Assembly: GCA_037074705.1 (NCBI GenBank)
Contig: CM073593.1
Coordinates: forward strand, 60,739,501 to 60,803,500
Direction: 5' to 3'
DNA: 64,000 bases
From: Zhengitettix transpicula
Lineage: Eukaryota; Arthropoda; Insecta; Orthoptera; Tetrigidae
This document shows positions 9,682-22,756 of the stretch, in pieces; position 1 is the stretch's first letter; each line of letters opens with the position of its first letter. The notes beneath the pieces were generated by a model. That model searched no databases, was not told where the DNA came from, and was given only the letters and a program-made list of their open reading frames with translations. Position numbers and translations under genes: made by a program.

Positions 9682-12550
9682 CACACACACGATTTTACAT
9701 TTCACTGCACAAATTACTGAATAAATGTATCAGGTCATTTTAATAAACAGAGAAAATGTTTTCGTACCAACCGCTGCAACAGCTGTTGTCGATTTCACCA
9801 CCTACCGTGACTGCCCAGAAATACATTATACAATATTATGCGTAATAGCCCAGAAAAAAAACATTTGCCAGAAAAGGTTTCGTAACATGTTATAATTCCA
9901 GTATCACCCACATAAATATTTATATATCTAATGATATTTTTAAGTATTGAAGTCCAACGATTGGATTCATACATAACTTTTGACATTTAGTTTGAAATAG
10001 AATCATGGCATAAGTCTTATATTAATATGCAATGTTTACGTACCTACAGTTCTCACTCTTCTGACTCAATCACGTGTTTTGTGGCACAGCATTAGTTCAG
10101 GAGGAACTGAAGGTGAATATGAATGATTCATTTCCTTTCAGTGACAAGAAATGCCGCAGTTACGAACAAAACTTGGAAAGTAATAGAATTGCATCTGAAA
10201 AGACCTTTAAACGGGAATTTAGGAGCCATAAAAAGTTGTGTCGAAATTCTAGAAGCATTTACAAGTGAAAGCGTTCTAACTGAAAATATTTATGACATCG
10301 TTTCATTCATTCTAGAGTTTCATTCATCCGAAATAATGTGGTTGAATTCAACATGAAATAAGTTTGCAAATAAAGATATAATACTTCAAATGTATTTTAT
10401 GAGTAACTGGGACTATTTCTCTGAGAGAGAATTCATCATTTAAAATATGAATATTTGAAAGCTTCTTATTCAAAACGTTTACTATAGATATTTGATTTTT
10501 TTTTCAAAATTACAGATATCAGTATTTTATTTGCACGAGAAGTTATAGGTAATGCTTTTACCTGCCTCTGGTTTTTCAATCAGCAGAATGTATCCAATCA
10601 CGAGTCGCGGATGCAGATACTTTGTCTCTGTCGGGTCCTTGTGGAATCGAAACTCGATACAATTTTCCTGAAATGATCTCGACTTATCGCATGCAAAAAG
10701 CATTTCAATCGAAAATGAGGAAGCAGCACTAGTTCCTTGAAATAAATTGATTAGTTCAACTCGTTGATGGAGTAAATAAAACAAAAATAATATATCAGAT
10801 GGCTTGCAGACGAACTGTACAATATAGAAACTGAATGAAATCCATTACATAATTGCATGTGGTAAATGCAACTTTTATAATTATACCGAAAATACATAAT
10901 AATCTTTAGTTATGAAGTTTTTGAACGTTAAAATGTGATATTTTTAATCATAACTCACTTTGACGACTGAAAAACGGTAGAAATGAAATTTAAACAGTGG
11001 TAAATTATTATTTATGGCATATTTACTTGTAAAAATTTATTACAGCAATTGGAATTGCCGAAAACTTTATATGCGGATATTTTGTTCTCGACTGTAATTC
11101 ATAAATTTTCTACAAACACGTTAAATCGTTATCATTTTACAGTAATTAAATTACAAAAAACCAGTCAATTTTTTTAAAATACAGTTTTTCTATTTAATAA
11201 AGAAATACGGTAAAGAAATTCGGTAATATCTAAATATCTAATAAAATATATATATATATCGATTTCATCTTCTGAAATTTGGGTATAATATTCAGAATAG
11301 AAAAATTGTAGTAAACGGAGGCGGATGAAAACGATACATCAAGAAACTTGGATAATGTAATTGTTACCTGCTTATACTAATCAAAGAAAAACCAAACACC
11401 TACAAAGCTATTTTGAAAGACATTCAATAAAGATAAAGTAAAATATTCTCTTCAAACTTAAATATTAGAACGCTGTCCTAGTATTGACCTGCGGATAGAC
11501 AAACATTACACGAATTGAAAATCGCAAATAAATTTTTTAACGAAATCGGATAATATAACTCGTAGTAATACGAGGTTTTATTTTTAAAAATTGAACGTGT
11601 TTTTATTCGTGCTAATGGAATATATTCCTATATTTTTCTTTATAATTGTCAGTATTTGTCAAAAATCCTGGTTTCGGGACTTTCGCATTAATACTAGTTG
11701 AAAAATAAATATTCAAAAAAAAAATTTAGAAGTATAAAATTTTTATAACAACATTATTGTGTGTCTGCTTTATAAAAAATGAAAACTGGAGTAATATATC
11801 CTTCAAATATTATTATGCTAAATTCTAGTTTTAAAATATTAATGTTTACAATATTCGTTTCAAATGTGGCTTCAGCCAGTTTTGATAGAACGTAGAGATG
11901 GCAACATTGATGTCTATATCACGTTACGTAACAATGGTTTTAGTGAATAACGTATGACTTTTAAACGCGTATAAAAATGTGTGCAAGAAAAATAAAAATA
12001 CCTCTGGGAGTGAAGGAGACGCTTGTTAAATTATATAGTAAAAGTTTGTTTTTTTTCGATTACAATGGTATAAAATAGTTTCAAACTTTTGCATAATGAG
12101 ACCAATTGAATCATTCGGGGTGGATAAACGAGTTCAAGCAGCTTCGGAGCGAAAAGTAAAAGTTTAAGTGGCGAATACTTTAGATGAAAAGAAATTTTAT
12201 CTTGATAGAAATATTTCGTTTTATTATTTACTTAGTTTGAAATAAATCTTTACTTTATGTGGAATTTAAGCAACACAATATGTAATAGGAACATATATAA
12301 CAGTGTATTGGTTTTAAAATGATTTATTAATAACTTAACGTTTTGGAATAATGCCTGAACCTTTAATATTTGCGATATTAAATAAGGAATTCAACAGTAT
12401 CTTTTATTCCTCAAGGAATGCGAAGGTTGACAAAAAACCGCTTATATATATTTTGTAAAACGCGTTACGTCCGTCTGTAGTGTTCTTGAGACCTTCTGTT
12501 ATTTTATACTCAAAGTTACATTTCGAGGAAGCACAAAAGAAGTGCTTTCT
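9682..12550. other. AT-rich stretch, nothing recognised
   Basis: No gene, RNA or repeat family is supported. A short CA run follows 9681. Overlapping small ORFs at 10074-10356 and an 85-codon minus-strand ORF at 10527-10784 show no domain. A short TA run is at about 11248-11259. Confidence 0.55.
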
Positions 12551-12863
12551 TGTTCCCATTGGAACAGTCGGCCAGCTGCCTCCTAAACTGGTCGAAGCAC
12601 GGAGAATGGAATGCTGCGTCCCCACAGAAAACTCCTCTCCCGCTATTGGAAGGGCGTGGGACAAGTATACAAAGCCCGATCTACCTGATGCAGGTTTTTC
12701 TAGGGTATGTCCTGCATTAGTTTTAGGCGAATGCCGGATAGGATCTTTAAACTATAGCCCGGGGGCCCTATTTAATCCTTGGCTACCTTCCTCTACCCTT
12801 CCGCATCCCCCCTTTCAAATTCCTTCCTATGCTATTAAAGGGGAGTTGCCACCATGTAGTCTG
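12551..12863 (-). repeat. Family A copy, truncated at both ends
   Basis: It runs from the TTCCCATTGGAACAGTCGG landmark to the GGGGAGTTGCCACCATGTAG landmark and then loses the CCCTAAAAAAA end. Strand is given for the arm read from its T-tract end inward. It carries the widest family A ORF (131 codons on +, 12480-12875), which starts in unique DNA and reads into the repeat. That ORF is not a gene. Confidence 0.85.
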
Positions 12864-15800
12864 AAAAAGACGTAAAATCAATATCTGTTAATAAATATTA
12901 TTCTTTTCGGACCACAGCCATGTATATATCTACTTATTTATATAATTCAAATTCCACCCATGCTGATTAAAATTTCATATATATCGTTCATGTTTTTGTT
13001 TACAAATTTCAGACAAATCAGCATTTTTATTTCAATATAACGTTTATTTTCTATTATGTTAAAAAAAGGTTGATATATTTCGAATTTTCTGTTTTAATTA
13101 CCTTATTTTTCAGCAAACCTAAAACTTAATTGCATTTCATTAAAAACTTAATAGAAAAAAGCTGAAATAAATTGACATATTAGACCAATAATTATAATAT
13201 TTAGAAACAACCATTAGGACAGTTTTACATCAATTCAATTTTAAATGGCAGAGGAAAGTCTAAATTCTGGAAATATAATTGAGACATCATTCTACGTGTG
13301 ATAATTAAAGAAAAGGTACTGAAACTTCTGAATTTAATTTTTTGTATAAACAAAAATTAAAATACTGGACACTACAATTAGAGAAATATTTTTATATTGT
13401 ATTGTAACATTTTTCCTCTGAGAAATATTTAAGTTAAATTTTATGTTATTATCAGTAAAGATCCCAAAGAGTAAACTCAATTTAAATAAGTTAACGTGGA
13501 GTGGAAATATTAATAGGGAATAAATATAGAATATTTACTCACAATTTATTGTTAACGTCAGTCGAATGCTCTATTTTGGTTCTTTATAAAATTCCGTGCA
13601 GTTTACATGCAAATTAACAATAGAACTTTCTTCTGTTTATTCGTATAATTTTAACTATTAAAATTCTATATTTTTCTTCAAACTGAGTTTGTTGGAGTTA
13701 ATTACTTTTATTCAATATAATTTTAACATTGTAAGGTTTCTTCGTTAAGAGATTCCTATTAATACTTATAATAGCCAACCATTATTGCTATAAACCACGC
13801 AAATCAGAAGTTCTCTTTGTCACGACACGTTCCCGAGCAGGGGAAAATGTGGTTTATATTTAAATTTATACATATATTGAATGATTTGCCTTTCGGCGTT
13901 CGAAGGACATTATTTCGTACCTTCTTCCAACATTTCCTTCTCAACGCAAAGCAGACAAAACGAGCTCACGGCAATTTTTATTCTATTTTTATGTAATACC
14001 TTGTTTTATAATTGAAATATCTGGAATAAAAGTTTATAACACACAGACAAAACTCTCAAAACTATTTTAGATCACACCATTCATCTTAGGAATATAAAGC
14101 ACACCGCTAATACTCTGGTTGCGAATTTCAGTCTTTAAAACGAATTAAATGAAGCTGTAAAGAGGCTCAGCCTCTTTGTATACATCCACGTATTGTTATT
14201 ACTTCTTTGTTCATAAAAGATTACGCAACACGCTGACTTTCTGGAATAATCCTTCAAAGTTTTATTTTATGCGTTAAAAAAGGTTTTTTTTTACCACTTT
14301 TAATCTCTTTATTACTTATAAAGCTTTTATGGTGTACATTCAGATAATTTACCGCAATGAATCTATTTTTATGAAATGGAATTATCGTTAAAGATTTCTA
14401 CAGTTATTAATGCTATTGAAAAATACATTTTTATTTTACTTGATTAGAATCGAGTTTTTTTAGCATTAAATATTTTTAATAGGAGATCCTAAACCAGGTT
14501 CAACTAAATTCCTGTTTGCCAAGACGATTTAATTCATTTTCACGAGAAAACTGTGGGACCGATTTCCATTAAACTATTTTTTCGGCTTTATACAGAGCCA
14601 TGTTAATTATTTGAGTGATATAAAATGCCATACGCCATCTTGAGACAAATGTGATAAGAATTTTGTTAGCTTTACTTTAAAGTAATGGTTTTTCTCGGTA
14701 CACAAATTCCGGGCTAAATTATTTTCCATTCACGGCTTAGACAAGGTCAGAATTTTGAAACACAGCCTGAAAAATCTCATTTTCCATTCACGGTGGATTT
14801 TATTTATAGATAAATGAAATTTAGAATGTCAAGAGGAGACGAGAAGATATGCTTTTACTGTAATGGTTCTGCTTTAATTGTACGAGTAATGGAAGCTGCG
14901 GCCAGCACGAATTCCAGGCCTTTATGTCAGAGAGCTCAAAGCAGTCACACGGTATTAATTTCCCCTTGCAAAATCATTACTAATTCAGACTACCATTTAG
15001 TTAAAATTTCAAATTTTGCTTTCTAATCAAGTACCTGTCCCTCTTTTCAATACGTATTTAATGTATACAGATGTGCAAAATTATAAGCACTGTATAGGAA
15101 TAATTTTGTAAGTGTTATAACCTGAATAAAAATACAATTATAATTTGCAGTGTTTTACTCATAAACTTATATTAATAATCAAGTAGTCGTTAGTGCAAAA
15201 GCGTTAATATTAAACTTATAAACGTTAAATAAATATTTATATGGATAAATCAAATAAGAAAATGTGATTAGTTAATATAACTCTAGTTTTAAAAATAAAT
15301 AGAATAAATTAAGTACAGAAAACAGTTTTCACTAAGTAATATTGGACTGTTAATTATATTTGATAATCATAAATATTCTTTTATACTCTAATATTTATTT
15401 ATAACTTCAGATAGAGAGTTAATTAGACGATGGCACTTGTACAAGTTTGACTGACGAATGCCTGTATTGGCACCATTATTTTACACAATTGTAAATAAAA
15501 ATGAAAAATAAAATTCAGAAGTTTCAGTATATTTTCATAATTACACGTAGAATGATGTCTCAATTAGATTTTCAGAATTTAGACTTTTCTCTGGTATTTA
15601 AAATTGAATTGTTGTACACTATCTTAATGGTTGTTTCTAAATATTTAATTATTGATCAAATATTTCAATTGTTCGATTATACAAAAATTTAAAGATTGTT
15701 AAAGAGGCTTATTACATAAGTCGAAGCTCTCTATCTCAAGTTATAAATAAATTGGAGGCTGTATTTTTATTATTATTATAATAAAACAGTTTATTTAGAA

Positions 15801-15925
15801 ATCAAAATTTAAAAGGTTACGACACGAACTGAGATTTTTCGAATACGAACCTTCTAAGAATTGTTTCCTTTAAATTTTCTTTAAGTATGAGGAAAATGAG
15901 ACTTCAATCTGAAATATACTTTAGA
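12864..15925. other. AT-rich stretch, nothing recognised
   Basis: No gene is supported. Minor structures seen are a perfect 9-bp-arm palindrome AAAGAGGCT-C-AGCCTCTTT at 14159-14177, a 10-bp inverted pair TATAAACCAC/GTGGTTTATA spanning about 13790-13860, and TTTTCCATTCACGG twice near 14723 and 14780. Confidence 0.55.
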
Positions 15926-16099
15926 GCCGTCCTCCTGTGATGTAGGGGTCAGAGAGACTGCGTCACATCACAGTGGTCCCGGGTTCGATGTTTGTGTGCG
16001 TGAGAGAAACCTTTGAAAAATCAGTCCCCCGACTACAGAAAATGATTTCCCACATTGAGTCGCTAATAAATAGAGGTGTTGATTCTACTGTATATAAAT

Positions 16100-16142
<43 letters not shown>
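15926..16142 (+). repeat. tRNA-headed SINE with (AT)n tail
   Basis: The first 35 bases resemble the head of the 38.4-kb SINE read on its own strand: GCCGTCCTCCTGTGATGTAG here against GCCGGCCTGCTGTGGTGTAG there. A box A-like GATGTAGGGGTCAGAG and a box B-like GGTCCCGGGTTCGAT follow about 50 bases apart, as in polymerase III promoters. The body (about 15990-16095) differs from the 38.4-kb copy. The tail is an AT run of about 41 bases (16102-16142). ATATACTT occurs on both sides and may be a short target duplication, but the AT tail confounds this. Confidence 0.7.
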
Positions 16143-16143
<1 letters not shown>

Positions 16144-18765
16144 TTCCAAAATTAAAAAAAAATTAATATGTAAGGAGACAAAAAGTATTATTTAGTCCCA
16201 AAAATCTGTCTTCATTTTCTATTACGTATTCATCTTCCAATCTTTAGACTTAACTGTCATATCCATTCAATGCTGCAAAACCGAAAAATACATTAAATAC
16301 AATTATGTAGTTGCGTAATAATTTTTAAGATGAAGTACAACAATTTTGTCATTATATAAAATTTTTGGTAATTGTAAGGGGAAAAAAAGGCATGTTATTT
16401 CTGTAATTATTAAAGATAATTTAAAGACTCTCATTTGAGATGAAATAATGAAGTTCTTACCTTCGTAAACCGTGTGTAAATCATGTATAAGAATCATACT
16501 TGAAGGAGTGATTCAGTTATAAATAGAAGGCGGTAAAATTAATTAAAGACTAAACAGGAGGGGAAATACTGAAAAATTGTATCTCCTGATATTGTTGATA
16601 ACAACAAAAATGAATGGAATCTCAAAACTTAAAGTTAAGTTTGACAAAAAAATGAAAGTGTTATCTGTATATTTTATATAATATCTTGGTAAATGGAAGA
16701 CTATATTTGATACCAATTTTGTTGAAGTAGGTATTTTATGGGATCTGTCATAAGTGACTCAGATATCACGCATTAACGTGTAAATAATCTCTTCGATAAA
16801 ACGGAGTATGGTAACTAAGTAGGGAGAGAATCATTATATCAAATTTATACACTCCACCTCAATAAATTGAAAGACAAATGTTATTAGTTCTGATTTTAAA
16901 ACACAAAGAGAGTATTTTGGCAGCGAACACGTCTTTTTAAAGTAAGGTCTCGAAGTGTCATTAAGTCTTCCTATTAGCAGCTGCTATGAGATTCGTGAAC
17001 AAAGTTCCATCGAGAGCAATCAAGTTTGCTCATCTCTGCTAATTAGAATGCTTCCCTGACAACGATCGAAAGCTTTGTGCCTGTCTGCCGTGTTTGGTTA
17101 CTGTAAGCTATTTCCCTCATAATTAGGAAAAAAGGAAAATATGGATTTATCGTCGCTGGGTGAAGCGGAGGAAATGGAAATTTCCAAAATTGGCTTGTGA
17201 TGCCGTAAAATTTTACAGAGTCTCAAGTAATAACCCTTCGAAGTGTAATTTCCATTTCCTGAAAGGAAATACAACGGCGGATGTGAAATTTAATTCCATT
17301 GCAACATTTTCCAGCATTGCGTCATATCTCATTTTTTTATATTATTAATTAATTTAACTACGGATTAGTTGCAAATACAATATATGTCAATTCAAGAAGA
17401 TAACTATAATTTGGTAGTTGAATGGCGTTACTAATTAAACTGAAGATGCAACTCCAGAAAAGCGAAAAATGCAACATATTACGCAATTTCTGTTAATAAA
17501 AGAATATATTTCGTTTAATACTTCTGCCAGTTTCCATAAGTAACAAAACACATTAGTCTTCAGTAATTTAGTGACACTTTCCTTAGCCTAATTCCTACAT
17601 TACTCTTGAAACATTAATTTCTAATATTTTTATGTTATATTATAATGTTGGATTTATGTTATACAGTTTAAAGATTCTAAATCTGACATACAGCCACCTA
17701 AATCTTGTCACTAATTATATTGTCTCACAATGAGGAGATAATTTAATGTCAAAAGAATGGAAATTTATACATTAAATCGGAAATATGGTATTAATATAAT
17801 TTAATTTTAATTATGGTTGAGTTAAACGTTCATAAAATTTGGATTTTAAAATTGTCATAGCTGAGATTGTTAAAGTAGAAATCGTTATAGAAAAATTTTG
17901 TTTCCACTCAAAGCGTTAGTTTATGAACGTTCTTATCGTGTGCCTAAAGGAAGAAACACCAGGAGAAATTTTCAAACATTTCATTACAGTCAAAATGTTC
18001 TGTAATATAGTTGTGCTGAAAACTGGAATATATTTTGCCTTAAATATTCATACCCTTATTAAAATCGGTAAAATCTTCTTATACATAATTAGGTGATGAA
18101 TATATTGCAGTTGGTACCGTAAGTCAAAAAGTATGGTAACAGGTGATTTCATCAAGGAATATTGCATGCAATATTTACGTATGGTTTGAGAAGTGCCCAG
18201 AATGGGAACTTACGGAGCACTGAGCCATATTCCCCGACACAGCCCATTGTAATGGCGTTGTGAAATTTATCCGTTGCTTGAGTTGCTGCTCGCCTCTGCA
18301 GGTAGTGGCGAAGCTCGAACAATAGGTTACGGTTGCTCGGATGCAATGAATGGCTAATGCCAGAACGCCTGGTCCACGACGAGGCTGCAGGCGTTACGAC
18401 AAAAGGGCGACACCCCTATTCTATATTCAATCTTAGGACTGACTGCCATGGAACCACTGACCAATGTTTCGAAAGATACATAAGTACGGGTGTATTTGTA
18501 ATACATGTATCGGAACGGTTTCAGACCTTGCGAATGATCCTTCAAATAACTAAAGACTTAACAGTTTATTTCAACAACTTATCCATTGTGACTCGATGTG
18601 AGAATAATTCAATTTAATCATAATTTGACAATAAAACAAGTTAGAGAGAATGAATTGTATCTGTCGTATGAAAATTGATGTGAGTATGAAAATATGATAA
18701 ATATGCCACGAGTCATAAACTCACACAAAGTAGCAACATAAAGATGTCTCCTACTGACACGAGTA
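16143..18765. other. No supported gene; GC-richer patches at 16.98-17.3 and 18.15-18.55 kb
   Basis: Mostly AT-rich. 17160-17348 has a small inverted repeat (GGAAATGGAAATT near 17170, AATTTCCATTTCC near 17247). 17440-17472 carries a CTGAAGATG...GCGAAAA segment resembling the family C core. 18150-18550 is GC-richer with overlapping ORFs on both strands and no recognised domain. It may be an unclassified repeat or exon remnant. Confidence 0.4.
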
Positions 18766-18849
18766 TTTTTTTAAGGTGTTGACAGGCTACGTAGTGGCAA
18801 CTCCCCTCTTATAGCATAGAAAATGGAGTGAAAGGGGGGATGCGGAAGG
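18766..18849 (+). repeat. Family A end fragment interrupted by another copy
   Basis: This 84-bp piece runs from a T-tract through GACAGGCTAC, GGCAACTCCCCTCTTATAGC and GGGGGATGCGGAAGG. It stops exactly where a new T-tract begins the next family A copy. This looks like one family A copy inserted into, or joined to, another. Confidence 0.75.
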
Positions 18850-19370
18850 TTTTTTTTCCCCTAGGGCAACAGGCTCTATGAGGGTAATCCACGTTGGGCA
18901 ACTCACCTTTAGTAGCATAGAAGGGATTTGAAAGGGGGGATGCTGAAGGGTAGAGGAAGGTAGCCAAGGGTTAACTAGAGCCCCCGGGCAATGGTTTAAG
19001 AATCCTACCCGGAATTCGCCTAAAGAAATGCAGGGAAAAACCTGCATCAGGTAGGTCGGGCATTGGGTACTTGTCCCACACCTTTCTGATAGCGGGAGAG
19101 GAGTTTGCTGTGGGGACGCAGCATTCCCTTCTCCGTGCCTCGACCTGTTCAGGAGGCAGTTGGCCGTCTATTCCCATGAGAATAGCGGACAATACTTACC
19201 GTATGCCCAAGGTCTGTGATCCCGGAACATACACGTCTCAGAACAGGCCGAGGTGCCTCGGCTTGTGGGAACCTTAGTTCAAAAACGGAGAGGAAAAGGC
19301 ATCCCCAAAGGTAGCCCCTTCGTATCTTTCCTACAAGGTTCTGCCTGCGAGAGAATAGCCCTCGCAGACC
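18850..19370 (+). repeat. Family A arm, near full length
   Basis: It starts with a T-tract and CCCTAGGGCAACAGGC, follows all family A landmarks in order, and ends in the CTGCGAGAGAATAGCCCTCGCAG segment. It is close to the consensus of the 9.1-kb and 20.4-kb copies. The ORFs on both strands (for example 18971-19192 minus and 19071-19277 plus) recur in other copies and are not taken as genes. Confidence 0.85.
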
Positions 19371-19654
19371 TTATTCGTAGCCAAGGGTTTAATGTAAAAG
19401 ATATTTACTACAACAAAAGACACGTCATAGTGGCGAGAGGAAAAAAAAATTGTTGTAGAACAATAAATTATCAGAAAATGAAATACCCCAAACTGTAGAA
19501 AGAAGAACGTTGAACAATCCGTGCCGATGACGTTTAATTCAAAGTAACAGCAACACTTGAAACTCGTGCGCTTATGAATAATGTGGACTTCGTATTAGAT
19601 ACACCAGCTTCAAGTGCTCAAAAAAAAGGGAAAAAGCTCAACCCTGAAGATGTA

Positions 19655-20081
19655 ACTTCCTCTTGTGGGATTTTCCGCTTCTTGGTTCTAAACCAAGGTC
19701 TGACTTTGAGGGGTATATATTACGGGTTCGCAGACGTTGGGCAAACTGTAAAAGTTGTTAACTGTTCTCATTAGACCAGCCGACCAGCTGCCATCCGGTC
19801 AAGGCATTGAATCGCAACAAACCCTAATCTTCCGTTATCAGAAGGGCTCGGTACAAGTACCAAGTGCCCGACTTACCTGTTGGTGGATCCTCTTGAGTTT
19901 ATCCTGGATTAGATATAGTCGAAGGCCGAATAGGATCCTTCAACTATAGACAAGAAGCCTTAGTCGTTGCTTAGCTACTTTTATCTCCCTCCCTCAACCT
20001 TCCTCTTCCATCCTTTTCTACGCTATTAAAGGGGAGAGCTATAAAAGCTAATAACCCACGTGTAGCTTATCACTATAAAAA
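19655..20081 (-). repeat. Family A arm, strongly diverged
   Basis: Landmarks are recognisable but heavily changed: CTAAACCAAGGTCTG, CCGACCAGCTGCC, GGTACAAGTACC-AGTGCCCGAC, AATAGGATCCTTCAACTATAG, TATTAAAGGGGAGAG and a CACTATAAAAA end. It faces the 18850-19370 copy with about 285 bp between. Its divergence is much greater than that of its partner, so the pair looks like two insertions of different age, not one palindrome. Confidence 0.7.
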
Positions 20082-20436
20082 CTTCTTTCTGTGGAATTTG
20101 TCTCGAATGTAAAATTACCACATCATCTCTTATTCTTCATACATCCTCCTATACTTAATCGTCTAGTAAAAGTTTTAAGAATTAACTTCAACAAATTTAA
20201 AAACATTTTTTCCCCATCCAGGCGCCGACGATTTCACTTCCAAAACACTCGCGGCCATGTACACGACGCAGTCAATTCTCTTTTTTTTCCCCTCTTCACA
20301 TCTACTACTCCCTTTGCACAATACAATACAAAAAAACTTTGCTAATTGTACAAAATCTGTGCTTCAGTTACTAATTAAAATAATAATTTCATTTTCTGTT
20401 AGTGACTAAAATTAATATTGTAAATATTTGTTTTAG

Positions 20437-20990
20437 TTTTTTTTTAGGGTATCATGGCTACATGAGGGTAATCCACATGGTGGCAACTCCCCTTTCATAG
20501 CATAGGAAGAGATTTAAAAGGGAGAGTAGAGGACGGTAGCCGAGGGTTAACTAGGGCCCTCGGGCTATAGTTGAAGGATCCTACCCGGCATACGCCTAAA
20601 AGAAATGCAGGGAAAACCCTAGAAAAACCTGCATCAGGTAGGTCGGGCATTGGGTACTTGTCCCACGCCCTTCCGATAGCGGGAGAAGAGTTTACTGTGG
20701 GGTCGCAGCATTCCCTTCTCCGTACCTCGACCAGTTTAGGAGGCAGCTGGCCGACTGTTCCAATGGGAACAGCGAACAACTCTTACTGTATGCCCAAGGT
20801 CTGTTACCCCGGAACATACACTTCTCAAAACAGGCCGAGGTTCCTCGGCTTGTAGGAACCTTAGTTCAATAACGGAGAGAGGAAAAGACATCCCCAAATG
20901 TAGCCCCTTCCTTTCTCTCCTACAAGGTTCTGTCTGCGAGAGAACATACCTCGCAGGTACTGCCTGTGAGAGAATAGCCCTCACAGACAG
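20437..20990 (+). repeat. Family A arm, near full length, solitary
   Basis: It starts with a nine-base T-tract and AGGGTATCATGGCTACATGAGGG and shows every landmark. It ends in CTGTGAGAGAATAGCCCTCACAGACAG at 20990, where similarity to the other arms stops. There is no inverted partner within the following kilobase. It is a good reference copy of about 550 bp for defining the arm. Confidence 0.85.
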
Positions 20991-22076
20991 CGATTATTAT
21001 CTAGTTTCTGTTGAGCTATATGTCATTTCCAATTACTCCGAAAAATTCGAGAAAAACGGCCGATGACATCGGTGCGCTACTTTAGGTTTTATTCGGATAA
21101 AGCAGAAAAATTGTTTAGAGTTTGTCTGCGAAAGGTCCAAATCTGTAATTGAATATAAATGTAAGATCTTTTTTTTAATTTTCACGATGGTCAATATTTC
21201 CGAAGAAAGACATAAATAGCAAATGATGCAGTTTAAAGCGATACTTAAAATGTATTAGTTTCAATTGCAAAGGCTAAAGTTATAATGAATAATAAGATAT
21301 GACGGATTAAACGAATAAATCAAAGCTATAACTCTTTAATATCTCCTGTTATACTGACGAAATTAAACATGGTACGTATTAAAGTGTTAATATCAAGCAC
21401 AATCAGCGACGTAGCGAGTTGTAGAAATTTGAAGTTTCGTGTTTGTCAGATAGTGCCGGAACTTTGCAAATTAGAACTGTGAGACTGTAAGGCGAAGTCT
21501 AAATTAAATTCTAAGAAAATATATTTTTTATTATGTGAAGGGTAAGTAATTGTGATATGTCCTCTTAGTTATAATATTGTATATTATTGAACCTAAAAAA
21601 TTAATGTCGTAATATTGACAATGAAGGTAGTGAAGACCTGACCTAAACTAATCTTATTTATAACGTTATAATATACGTATATGTAATATTTTGAGTTTGA
21701 ATATTAAATTAATTAATTTGGTTTAGTACTAATTTTTACGATTTTTGCAGGTTAAAGGAGCCACGCGATGAAATCCTGCTCGTTTCTCATCTTTGTTATT
21801 GGTAAGTTTTTATGTAATTAATAGTATTTTAAGTGACATAATACGTAAATGTTGTCAAAATAATGTTCCTCCATAAGTATAATAAGATTACAATATTTTA
21901 TTATTATTATTAAGCTACTATTGGGCATTTGCTATATCTAAAAGATAACGTAAATAAAAAATGACATATATACAAATATAACATATATAAAATTATATGG
22001 GAAACATAAACCAACTGTCTTTGTAAAGTTTATCATTATTTAGCTGAAAAAAAACACTTCACTTTTTTATTTAATA
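20991..22076. other. AT-rich stretch, nothing recognised
   Basis: No coding region or repeat is supported. GCAGGTTAAAGGAG near 21748 and TTATTGGTAAGTTT near 21797 look like an acceptor and a donor bracketing about 50 bases, but the short segment between them contains no recognisable protein. Confidence 0.5.
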
Positions 22077-22695
22077 CTAGCTGGGTGCCCGGCGTTGCTC
22101 GTGTACTTATTTATATAAACTCGGAAAAGTATTTAATTGAATGCTTAAATATATTCCTTGAGTATTTCAGGATATAATTGTCAATTGTCACTCAGTCTTC
22201 ATACATTACGAAATATTACATTGATGAAATTGTTAGCTAGACTCACAACTAATACAGCGCGAAACTTAACTTACATTTTCCGCAAGCATGGTAAAGTAAT
22301 TCGTATTATTCTTTATTACCATTCGATGGAGTATTGCTGTATAAAATTATACTTTTTATTTAAAGAACATATTTCTGCTTTATTTCATTCCTAATAAAGG
22401 AAATATTTCCTTTGTTCGTTGCGTAGTAACGTCTTTCTCTCGCGTGACGTCATTGTCTCTTGGCGCGCAGTAATTTAATATTTAATGATCACGGTTTTTA
22501 ATTGTAATTCTTTCCACATGTATGCTAGGCGTTTCTCACCCTCACAGTACCGTTTCTCGTATTTTGAAGAATATGTGTACCAATTTTTGTTGTGCATTCT
22601 GTCCACGCGATAAAATTTGTATAAAGAACAACGTAAATACATACATACAAACAGACATACATACATACAAATATACATCCTTTTTTATTATATAG
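22077..22695 (+). mobile_element. Family B dispersed element, copy 1
   Basis: It begins CTAGCTGGGTGCCCGGCGTT and ends in an imperfect TACATACA run, ATACATCC, a T-tract and ATTATATAG. It is about 95 percent identical by eye over roughly 620 bp to 51877-52498, in the same orientation. The ORFs in it are repeat-encoded fragments (one is a poly-Tyr/Val/Cys readout of the microsatellite). A short conserved head and a microsatellite plus T-tract tail are typical of retroelement-like families in arthropods. I cannot name the family. Confidence 0.75.
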
Positions 22696-22756
22696 AAGAT
22701 TTCTTTTCAATTAAATCGCTTCACTGTTTACCACGCTAACCAGATAGAGATTAATA

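Noticed and set aside
12480..12875. 131-codon ORF, the longest in the window
   Set aside because: It begins in unique DNA and reads into a truncated family A copy. Its residues match the antisense-type ORFs of other copies, so it is a repeat readout.
13790..13860. TATAAACCAC/GTGGTTTATA inverted pair as a MITE
   Set aside because: Only 10-bp arms, no target duplication and no second copy seen. Chance is plausible in AT-rich DNA.
21740..21810. Mini-exon between an AG acceptor-like and a GTAAGT donor-like site
   Set aside because: Consensus-like sites are expected by chance at this density, and the enclosed frame is unrecognised.
22475..22710. Cys/Tyr/Val-rich ORFs on the minus strand
   Set aside because: They translate the TACA microsatellite and tail of family B.
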